DNA from: Owenia fusiformis
Taxonomy: Eukaryota > Annelida > Polychaeta > Sabellida > Oweniidae
Length of the DNA stretch: 64,000 nucleotides
Assembly (NCBI GenBank): GCA_903813345.2
Contig: CAIIXF020000008.1
Location: 21,190,822 to 21,254,821, forward strand
Direction: 5' to 3'
Part shown: one piece after another, positions 27,601 to 39,600 of the stretch
How positions within the stretch are numbered: position 1 is the first letter of the stretch
How the letters are laid out: each line of letters starts with the position of its first letter
Translations under genes and position numbers: made by a program
Notes under the pieces: generated by a model
Told to the model about the DNA's origin: nothing
What the model saw: only the letters and a program-made list of their open reading frames with translations
The model's database searches: none

Positions 27601-30600
27601 CCTATCGATTGTGATTTCAGAGTTTGATAACAATTCCTGAATGGTAAAGAAAGATGGTTTCGACATGTTTGCACCAACTGCAAGTGGTGGCATTTTTCAT
27701 GTTACGCTCTCGGGGTAGTTATCTGTTATCTTAGTTCAAAAAATTCTAAAATTCACATGTTTTTTTCATTTCCTGTTCGGTGTAAATTTCTGATAACTAC
27801 CCCGAGACCTTAATGCCTTGCTTCCAACCGTATTTTGGAACACTTTTTAATCTTCCCTTTTGGGAACCTGTTTCCAGGTTTACCAAAAGTAGACAATGTA
27901 ATGATACTTTCCTGAAATAAGTAAGGAAATTAACACATGCCTTCATACTCAATTTTTTACCAGAAAATAACATGTGTATGATATAGCAATTTTTCTCCAA
28001 AATGTTATTTTGCAGCTGTACCTTAATTAAGAAAATGAAGTGTCACAACTTGTGGTATGGTAAGGCATGCAAAATTGTAAAGGCAACCTCCTGTTAGATA
28101 TTTTTCTACAATACATGTATATCAAAGTATGTTAGGGGCACTAACTATGTTCAGTTGCAGTTCTTTTGCTGGTGAAATTTTACAAATGTTTCTATTAAAA
28201 TTATAGGTTTTATTTATCCCTTTCTAATTCATCAGGAATTTATCCGTTTTTTATAGAAATCAATATGAAACATATTGTAAGCTTGTATTGTCTACAAAAA
28301 TGTACTTTCAATGAAAGGATTATGAAGAAATTGATGGATCAATTCAGTATTTATAATAAACCATCATTGCCAATCACCTTCAAATATATCCTAATATAAC
28401 ATGGTTCTAACTCTGAACAAGGCCTCTACTACGTGCTATATGATAAGTGGTTGTTCGCTTAGTCATGTCTTTCAACTTAAATATATCGCTGTATAGCCAG
28501 ACGCATCGTGACCTCGTCAGGTCAGAGTCTGTCTAGCCTATACTGTAAATGCAATAACGCAGTAGCAACTTCAAGCTTGGTTTTAGCAGGGGAACATTGA
28601 GCTAGTGAGGACACTTATCTAGGCCCACCATGGCGCACAGCCATCATTGGACTACTGATATTCAACAAAATAGAATTGTAGCATACCTTAACATGGAGTC
28701 TATCACTAACACATATAAAGGGGTTATGTTACAACATATCTGATGGATATAGATATCAAAATTTCAAATTTGACATAGTTTAATTCTGAGAGTTAAAAAA
28801 GTAATCAATGCTTAGAAGTAGGTCAGGATTTCCTTTATGACCCACGTGGCCATGACCTTTTAGTACCTATTGGCATCCATTAGAGAGCTATGTAGCGTGT
28901 TAGATGAGCTAGACCGCACTATCAAGGAGTAAATACATCAGTGTAGTGTCAATGGTCAGCAAAATGTCAAACATTAAACCAGAGCAACATGAGGATCTCG
29001 ACAATACATGGCGAATTATACGGCTCTTGTCCGGATTAGGGTAAGCTTGAACCACTTTCATCATGTCTGCCATGAGCATATCTTTTGCATGGCCATTTTG
29101 GTTCTCAATGATATATCACGTGTGCTTCACAGTGAGTTAAGAAACATATAAAAATAATATGCACTAGTACGTAACCTAATTATTGCATGGATTTATCGAT
29201 TGAAGTCAATATTTGCATATATCTTTCAAAACTTTGAGCATAACTGAAAGAGGAAGTTAATTTTTTGAAATATGAAAGCAGTTTAAGTCGGTTTGTTGTA
29301 TTTAGATTAGGCGGCTATTTATGCTTATTGGCATTTATGCCTGTATAACTCAAGATGGATTGAGTACATGCCGTGTTTTAGTATGCTTTTTGTTAGTGTT
29401 TAGGTCACAATGCCTTCGTTTTTATTATTACATACAAAATGCATCACATTCGTTTATTAGGCTTTGTTTGTCTTATATTTGTGACAAAAGCAAACTTTAG
29501 GCTGTAAAAGATTGAAATGATTGTCAGGATTGCACTGAAGTATGTTCTCTTTGTTCACAGCTACCATACATGTTTTTAACTGGATCTGTTGCAGATATCT
29601 CATTATGACCTCTGTCCGCCATCTTGAAAATAAGTACACATGCAGTTGTTTGCCGTTTTGATTCAGAATATGTGGTCCCCGAGCATGCGGGAGAGACCAA
29701 TCCACCTTATTTTGAACCATATACTATGGCATATCTGAAGAATATGTAAATTTTTCAATCGGTTTATTGATTTATAGCTATATGACTTGGTGTTTCCTCT
29801 AACTAGTACTTGGTTGACTTATCCGTGGATGTCAGGAAACTCTAGTCACTACACGTTTTACTAAAATGGCGAATAGAAAATGGCGAATTATAGAAAATGT
29901 ACAGGTCGCACACTCATTCATGACGTCGTAACACCAAATCTTTTGATTTCAATCATACATAATGCAGAACAGAACCGTTTATTGAATAACTATTTGAAAA
30001 TCCTAAAAAGAATTTTGACTTTGTATAAAGGGGTGTGGTCGACCATAATGAGTTGTTCAGATTAGTTAATAGCAAATGTTTAGGTAGTCTCCCAATCTTT
30101 ACCAATTCAGCTTAAATCTTTACGATTTTGTCTCAAATCTAGAACAGTTTATCTCACAATTTTGCCAGTAGTTCTTCTCACATCTTTACCAGTTTTTCTT
30201 GAAATTTTACTGGTTCTCTCATCTTCTCACATCGTTACCAGTTCATCACATATTTTCTATTTTATCTCCCAATTTACCAGTTTATCTCCCAATTTTACTG
30301 GTTTTTCTCACATCTTTGCTAGTTCTTCTCTCATCTTCACCATTTCTTCTCACATCTTAACAAGTTCATCATAAATTTTCTATTTTATCTCCCGATTTAC
30401 CAGTTTATCTCGCAATTTTACTGGTTCTTCTCACATCTTTGCTAGTTCTTCTCTAATCTTCACCATTTCTTCTCACATCTTCACCAGTTCATCACAAATT
30501 TTCTATTTTATCTCCCAATTTACCAGTTTATCTCGCAATTTTACTGGTTCTTCTCACATCTTTGCTAGTTCTTCTCTCATCTTCACCATTTCTTCTCACA

Positions 30601-33600
30601 TCTTTACCAGTTCATCACAAATTTTCTATTTTATCTCCCAATTTACCAGTTTATCTCGCAATTTTACTGGTTCTTCTCACATCTTTGCTAGTTCTTCTCT
30701 CATCTTCACCATTTCTTCTCACATTTTTACCAGTTCATCACAAATTTTCTATTTTATCTCCCAATTTACCAGTTTATCTCGCAATTTTACTGGTTCTTCT
30801 CACATCTTTGCTAGTTCTTCTCTCATCTTCACCATTTCTTCTCACATCTTTACCAGTTCATCACAAATTTTCTATTTTATCTCCCAATTTACCAGTTTAT
30901 CTCCCAATTTTACTGGTTCTTCTCACATCTTTGCTAGTTCTTCTCTCATCTTCACCATTTCTTCTCACATCTTTACCAGTTCATCACAAATTTTCTATTT
31001 TATCTCCCAATTTACCAGTTTATCTCCCAATTTTACTGGTTCTTAGCTTCTTCTCTCAGCTTCAGTTCTTACCAGTTTGTAACCCTTCTTCACCAGTTCA
31101 TCTCATATTTTGATTCCTATTCAGAGTATATCAGAAGGATTTCAGATTTACTGGTTACAATTGAATCACAATGTACAGGTACTGTATTAAACAGTGTCAT
31201 TTTCTAAAAACTGAACAACTTGACCAGGTCAAAACTAATTGGCTGGAGGCTTCTAGGGTGATACTCATGTTTCACTCTGCGCCTATTGCAAGCATCTGGC
31301 AAAATGGAATACGCAGAATATGTGGTACGCTTATGTCTTGTGATTGATAATGTTTACTGAAATCAGACCAGGTTAGACAATTTAACAGTTTTGATAAAGA
31401 AATGATCTTAATAATCCAAATTATCAATACGTTATTTGGCCTTATTTCTTTGATATGCTGTATTATAGAAGACAATATTATATTGTATTTTGTTTACCAC
31501 CAATGAAGGTGAGCAATACTTGAGTATATCCCGTATATATATGGTCGAACAAAGGAGCCCTGTGTTTTTTATGTGCACTCCTACATAGACATACAAGTAA
31601 ACACCAGTCTTTTGTACGAGTATAAATGGACGTCTCAAACACCCTGAAGTACTTTATGCAAACAAGCAAATTAAGTCTTGCCTGAACCTGGGATCGAATC
31701 CGGGACCTATTGCATAAGAGGTACCTTTGCTACCGCTGAGCTATACGGGCGGACTTACATCTGATCATATCATTATATTTCCTAATCCACCCATTTAGAT
31801 GTGAAGAAGGACAACACAGGTTTTGAAAAGAATTTTATAGAACTGGAAGTACTAGTTTTCATATTTCTTTTTGGAATTTTGGAATTCTCATCTTACATCA
31901 ACCAATTCATTAACTTTAGATTTAACCAACATGCGTTAGCTGGAGATCAATAAGAATACGTCATTTTATCCTACTACCAGGAACCTTTAATTTTGCAATT
32001 CAGTCTGTTGTAATATGCGTAAGAGGACATCTAACATTAGTCTAGTATCTAATTGCAATTTCAAGGTTGTAGGCCAAATTAGAAATAAAGAATAAGGGAA
32101 AGAAATAAAGTTATAGTGTTTGTTTTTCTTTTTTATTATTTTTTTAACTTGCAGTTGGGACGGGTCGTTTACTTGTTTAGATTTACAAGAAAATGTGAAA
32201 ACATCAAAAATGTATTCACTTATCGTCAGTAGAATCATGAGTAATATTAAACAAATACTGGATGACTATGAGGTGGATATGCCAGAATACCTATCCTAGG
32301 AAAAAAACTAGGCAAGGCGAAGCCGATGGTTGGAAATCTCGTTGCTTCAATACTGGATAGAACGAGATTTTGCTGCCACGTATGGCAATAGACCCTGCAG
32401 CTCTTAACCAATCAGATTTGAGTATTTTAATATTTAATATGGATTCTCGTAATAGATTCAGAGCTTACATTCAACCGAGAAGAGAAATATTGATGGTCTT
32501 AGTGTCTCTCCATCTTACTCAATATATAATTTTATTCAATGAGAGTAACATTTCTTGCGATTTGATTGGCCCACGTTATGTAAATATATCCTGTATTTTC
32601 ATGCTATGTATACATGTGTGTAAATTGCACGGAAGCAACACAGACAATGTTGAATAAGTAAAGTAATGGAATAAAGCTGGAGACAAAAAACAAGTAGGTT
32701 GAGATTATGATGGGATGAGTAAAATTGTAGTTTAAACTGATTGTTCCTTTAACAGTACAAGCCAATTAATGCTGTTCTTCTAGATTCATTTGCCTCGAGT
32801 ACATATCCAAATTGCTATTCAGAAATAGGTTTACCCTATTTTGTTGATTTACGAAGATTGCTAATGCTGTGGTCACATTTGTTTCAATTTTCAGTATCTG
32901 CGCATCGCCAACGAACAAAATACTCAGTCGAGACACAGTGTTTAAGGTTTGAGCAAATTTGATCACGGCATAAATAAATCATTCAATTCTGCCAATATTA
33001 GAGTTCTCCAGTAGGTTAAGCCAAGATCAAATCATCATCACTAATTCAGGGTGTATTTAGACGAAGAAGCAAAATCAAACTTTTGGAAAAGATGTCTTTT
33101 GTTAAAACCCCTTTTTGATCTCCAAATGTGCCAATATAAAAAAATTATTGAAAGCTTCCTAACATATACTGAAATAGTATGCTCTCAAAAGACTTTTCTT
33201 GGGCACACTGTTATATCTATATTTTGTTTGAATCATCATAAATCTAATATCATTCATTTCTGAACATGTTTCCTCAGGTTGATAATATACATACTTGTTA
33301 TATTGGTCTCTCCAGCATTAAAGCAAGTGGGCGCAGCACCCACCTGAGATTTTGAAAACAGCCTTGCAACTACCCGAAAATCTATTTGTACCCACTGGAA
33401 AATGAAAAAAATAATGAAAAATTAGAATATTTTGACCAATTTTGCTCTGAATTGTGAAAATGAGGATTTTGCACCCACTTGAGAAAAAATCCTGGAGACA
33501 TCACTGATATATAATCCATAGTTGTTACTTTTTGACACAACATTATAGTTCCTTTTGTAGTGACATTCAAAACACATTGTGCCCCTTCCCCAGGACAACT

Positions 33601-36600
33601 TGATTGTGGCCTTGTGGCATCATACCCAACCTAGGATTGCGTCAAAAAATAATAATTTTGGATATGATATCATTCATTGTATAAAATACTGCAATGAAAT
33701 ATAAACATGATTTTCTGTGATCTAACTCAACCTTAGTACCTTACTGAAAGTGCACCTATCAGCCTAAATATTTGTTGTATTGGTGAGAACTATGTTCGAT
33801 GTAAGACACTTATATTAAGGGTGAAGTTGATCTTTTAAACAACCAATTGCATATTTCTTGGAGTGAGAATACAGTGTGCGTGCAAGTTTAACCTCGAAAT
33901 ATATATAGTATAGTCTGAAATCCAGGATGTTTATTTGTCTGTATGTCAGAAATCATTTCCCAGATACCTAGGAAAGCACCACAGGTATTGCACTTTTCAG
34001 AGTTTGTTCTGATTCTAACGATGATAAGGCTTGTATGCTTAGCAAGTAGTTTCAACCATTTTGAAAATTTTAGGAAATCTTGAGTTATATTTTTAAGAAT
34101 AAAATAATTTTGAAATGATAGTTATTATTTTGACAAGTCTCGGTTTGGAGAACAAAGTTCATCAGTCTACTGGGCTAATCATTTTTTATGAAAATATAGA
34201 AATAACACCCAAATTAAATCATGAATATTCAAAATAAGACATTTAAATCTACAATATGTAAAAATATCAAAATTATTCGAAGCAGGCATAATGTGCAGCT
34301 CGGTTTGGAGAATGAAGTTCATCAGTCTACTCCGCTAATAATATTTTTATGAAAAATTCAGAAATAACACCTAAATTAGATTATGGGTATTCAAAATTGT
34401 CCAAAGCAAGCGTAACGTGCAGTAGACTGATGAACTTCATTCTTCAAATGGAGACTAAGTCCATGGATTTAGCAGATTTTAACATGTCATGCAGAATGAG
34501 ATTTTCTACAAGAAGTGTTTTAAATTTTTCACTTTCAGTATGAATATATTTTTCAAACAACTGGACTTGATTTGATCAAAGCTTGAGATATATTGACATA
34601 TTTTCTGAAAGTAGGAATAGTCATATCAGCCTTATACCTTTGTAATTTAATTCTCTTTGCTTTCAAATTCACTGTAAAAATCAGTCACAAATGACCAAAT
34701 TATATGTAAATTTAATTTGTGTTGTTTTCTTCTGTTATTCTTGATATTTTACCATTTCGAGATTCCTATCATACATGATTCTTACTGTTTGTCAGGTTTA
34801 TCATGACACCATATTTGTAAACAAACCTACCATGTGACTTCAAGTTTATCAACTAGCATCTCAAAACATCATTAGATTAATGCACATTGAGAGAAGGTAA
34901 ACTTTGAATTGAAAATTGTTAATGTTTTTATTGGATATTTCTTCCGAGAACAATATATTTTGTAGTTAGATATTCTTTGAAAAGTAAATAGTCATTTAAT
35001 ATGTTCATCACCACTAGATTATATGTTGCTTTATAACTGAATTTGCAATGAAAATGCTCGAAGATCTGGCACTTTCATTTCTCACATGTTTCATATTAGT
35101 GGGTCATCAATGGCCTCTGAGATGGCTGTTTTGACCTCTTGAAACGATTGAGGACTTACTCTCATCACAACCTGCACATTAGGGCACCACCACATAACCC
35201 GAACATTTCAATAGAGTTGAGTTCAAAACCCTTAGAGGGAGTTTGACTTGTTGTATTTGAGGATTGGTCAGTTGCTGTATTACATCAGGATTGTAACGGT
35301 GGCAGCATGACCCTATAGGCCTATGACAATTTTTAAAAATCAACTTTCAACTGAACATTCATTGTATGTCAGAATTTTACTCTAGTTTTCAGAATTTGAT
35401 AATACTGATAATTAAAAAAGTTGTTAAAGAAAAAGTGACCCTTGAACAATTCTGTCCGGGCTACTATTTATGTCTGCTCGGAGTGGGACTAGCTATATCT
35501 GCCTGCTGCTGATGGAAGTATAAGTTTTTACAAACCGGCTTTATGTACCTGTAACACATCCAAGTATGGGATAAAGCTGGTTAGGAAATGTCACCATTGA
35601 TTCAGGGAAAAGTCGGGTAATTTTGACTTGAAAGAACTCAAAAACAATGGTTCTGATATGTTAGGAAAATACTGTAGTTTTATGAGTTATTATAGCTGAG
35701 ACCAGACCAGTTGCGTGAGGGGTATGCAAAAGTTGCGATCCAAAAATAACAAAAGTTGCGCCATGTAAAAGCCCTGTGATCAGGGGTTCTCTCATTAACA
35801 GTCACCAAAAATATCCTTCATATTCATGTTCATGTCCATAATCTAGAATATTGTAAATGTGTAGACAGTAAAGTTGATTACTTAGTGATTTTTCAATATT
35901 ACCTGATAATGTAAATTGGTATGTGTCTTAAATTACCAAAGCAATGTCATGAAACCAGAATAAAACAACCAATTCTCGGTAAGACAAAAAGATCTGACAA
36001 AAAATTGTTTAATGCTGATTTTGAGTGGTCTTATCCAGGAATTTACAATTGGTATTGACTGGAAAACAAGCTGAAGTGTTAAAGTCACGGTAAGTTGCGC
36101 TGTTTTGTAAAAGTTGCGGTCTGTACTGAAAGTTCCGGGAAGTTGTGATGCAAGCAATAATGCAACTTTTGCTGGTGTTAGCAATTATCTTAAAATATCT
36201 ATCCTGTTAAAATGTACATCCTTTCCAATGAAATTTACACTTGGGATAGAAAAAGTATATTAGACTGTTTCATTAAATTTAGGCTGTCTAGACCCGTAAT
36301 TGATAGAAATGACGTACATCATGTATTATATTGAATACTGAAAGTATGTCAGTTGTGCCCTAATTATAATAGTACAATAACATCATTTCCAAGGCTATAT
36401 AGTGAATTGCCCACAGAAATGACATTGCTGGGTGTTGATGCATTATTGGCCTGTCACTATGATGTCACATATTGCTCAAGTCGATATAGTAAAATGAATC
36501 CCTTCTAAACTAGCACTAACACCCCTAGAACAGGCCTGGCAAGGTGGTAATAATAATATTTATATATTGAACCATAAGTACTTTTTTATTCAAGGCAATG

Positions 36601-39600
36601 CAATACTACATCCCAAAGTTAAAGAAATAGAAATTACAATTGGATCTCTTCATTCTCTTGTGCATGACACTTAAACAAAAAAACAATAAATACCTTGGAT
36701 ATATAAATACAGGGTGTTTCATAAAACATGCAACCCACCTAACAATGCATATCTTTGTAACAAATAGAGAATGACAAATCTTGTTTGGCAGGATTAAAGT
36801 TCGTTCAATGTCCTTTAAGTTGACATAGTTTCATCACTGTAGCATGTGTATGTTCTATTTGCTGGCCATTTAAAGAACCTGCCCCAAATTTCTACCACTT
36901 TTCTGAAGACAGACTTGCACACTTTGTGTGATGTTGTTGACAACACATGTGTTTTTATTGGAACATATGTTTCTTATCCTGAAAGATAGTATGTGTGTCA
37001 ACAATCCTAGAACCATTGAAGAACTCAAACTATAGATAATATGAAAGATAAGGACATTTACCAGTCTGTCAGAAGAGAGGTAGTAGCCATTTGGAGCACA
37101 TTCTTTATATGGGCAGCAAATGGGTCATACATATGCTACATTGATGAAACTTGCTCAACGTAAAGGACATTGAACTACCTTTACTTCTGCCGACCGTTAC
37201 TTGTTTAACCTTCATTGGTTAAAAAGATATGCATTGTAAAGTATGTGGGTTGCATCTTTCTTGGAACACCCTGTACATAAGGAACTATATCTCTACACTC
37301 TACCTCAATTTCAACCAGATATTCATTACTCAAAATTATAACTATTACATTGACTTGCTAAACTTCTGAAGTTATGTATAAATTATAAATGATACACAAT
37401 GAATATAACTTGAACTCATTTTAACCCTTTCACGACGATAGGCTCCATATGGAGCCCTATTATGTAATACCTTTCAGGACGATAGGCTCCTTTTGGCACC
37501 ATTATTTTTATCTATATACATCAATGAAATGACAATATCTCCAGTTCTATTCAGTATTTTTACACCAAATTTTGACAAGTTGTTCTAATGTGATAATCCT
37601 TACTAAAAATTGAATTTCAGTGATAAAATTCAGGGTATAGGTCCCGGGGCATAGGTATTTTGCAGTTTTCCCCTAAAAACTGCTCTTACTTATCCGTCAC
37701 CAGAGCCAACATTTTCCTCTTATATTCACGTCGGGAAAGGGTTAATGGAGACCTCTCTCCAAGAGAATTGTTCAATAATTCTATATACCTGGTAATAGCT
37801 CAGTCATTAGAAAATACATTTGACACACATTAAAAATGGTTTTATCAGTACTGAAAATAAGCTTGTTCCCACCTTAAAACCTATTTGTACTCACTTCAAA
37901 AAATGAAAAAAATCATGCTGGATACTTTTGTGTCCTGGTAATCATACTTCCTTCCTTTAGAAAATTTGTCAATTCCACTGGAAATTCTGCAGAAAATGAT
38001 CAAAATTCAAGCTTCTGCAAATCTGCAGGCTTAGGCAAATTCTGTCTTCACTCTGTGAAATAAAAAATATGATATAAGCTGTCTGAAACCCTCAGCACTA
38101 GTTCACCCTATGCAGACAGAGCCTGTGGGAAATATTGGGTGGGGAGCAAATGAGCGGAGGGTGCGGAGCTAACGGTCATTTTTGAATTTAAATTTAGGAT
38201 ATTTCTGGAACTAAGCCGTTTTGGGACTTCAAATATACCAAGATATGTGTATTTGACACCAAATATCAATACAATTGTGAAAATAGTAGCGCAATTCATT
38301 CTATAGCGACGCAGTGTGCCTTAAACCTTTCCCAGACCTATATATTTTGAAATTATCCTTTTAATACTGAGTCCCCAGCATTCATAAAAAATGGTGTTCA
38401 AGGTACACTATCTATACAAATTATTTTTGCATCTTGGAAGCCAGGCAGTATCAGTGTGATTTTATAAAAATTCGGAAATGTTTTTCAGATATGAGCCCCC
38501 TCTAAATATTGGGTGCGGAGCAGCTCCATAAACGTAGCTCCGCACCCAATATTTAGAGGGGGCTCATATCTGAAGAACATTTCCGAATTTTTATAAAATC
38601 ACACAGATACTGCCTGTCTTCCAAGATGCAAAAATAATTTGCATGGGTAGTGTATCTTGAACACCATTTTTTATGAATGCTGGGGACGCAGTATTAAAAG
38701 GATAGTCTCAAAATATATAGGTCTGGGAAATGTTTAAGGCATACTGCGTCGCTATAAAATGAATTGCGCTACTATTTTCACAATTTTATTGATATTTGGT
38801 GTCAAATACACATATCTTGGTATATTTGAAGTCCCAAAACGGCTTAGTTTCAGAAATACCCCAATTTTAAATTCAAAAATGACCGTTAGCTCCGCACCCT
38901 CCGCTCATTTGCGCCGCACCCAATATTTCCCACAGGCTCTGTCTGCATAGGGTGTAGTTTGAATCTCTGAAATACAGACCATACCAGATGCATGATAATG
39001 TTCATAGGTACATTGACTGATACAGGCTTCGTTTGGTAGATTTTGTTATGTCACCACCAAAAATGGTTAATCTTATGTTCGGTAGTTGGTTGGCATTTGT
39101 AGCAAATGGCAGGTGGTAACCTTTTGCATTGTTAATGCCTTGTGATAAAGTTATCATAGAAATTGTTAGAAGTTGTTTATTGCAAGTTGAAAAATCAGCT
39201 TGGAAGTTTAACATTCCAAAATTCCATTTTCAGTGTCGCTCGAAGTATACTATAAATCTTTGCAAAATGTAAAAACTCTTATATGTCTTGAAATAAAGAA
39301 TTTCATTTTCTTGTTGAAATCATACAGAAAACTTTAGCTAAGATGTCTTAGTGTTTGCATTGTGCATCAATCGGGTCAGGCACCTTTAATCAAAGGTAAT
39401 TTCTAATGGCTTTTACTACTTTTACCTGATAATTTGAATTAATGGATTTCTGATGTTTTATTACCTGTATGTATAAAGATATGTTCTACCTTCACCCCTT
39501 TTAAAGTAATAATACAATGAAGCAGCTCATTATAACCGACAGTGCACTATCGGTTCAACATAATTAGTTAATCTACACATAATAGTAGTAGCATTGCTAC

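Noticed and set aside
30562-31113. 183-codon hydrophobic + strand frame that could be taken for a membrane protein
   Set aside because: It is the translation of a 123-bp minisatellite; the unit is a multiple of three, so the frame stays open by chance. No start, splice or expression context.
31681-31752. Functional tRNA gene
   Set aside because: A and B boxes are good, but acceptor, D and T stems do not pair.
22188-38950. Recurring 63-codon frame (starts MNCATIFTI) at 22188, 38108 and 38759
   Set aside because: It is the arm of the foldback element translated in each copy and orientation, not a gene family.
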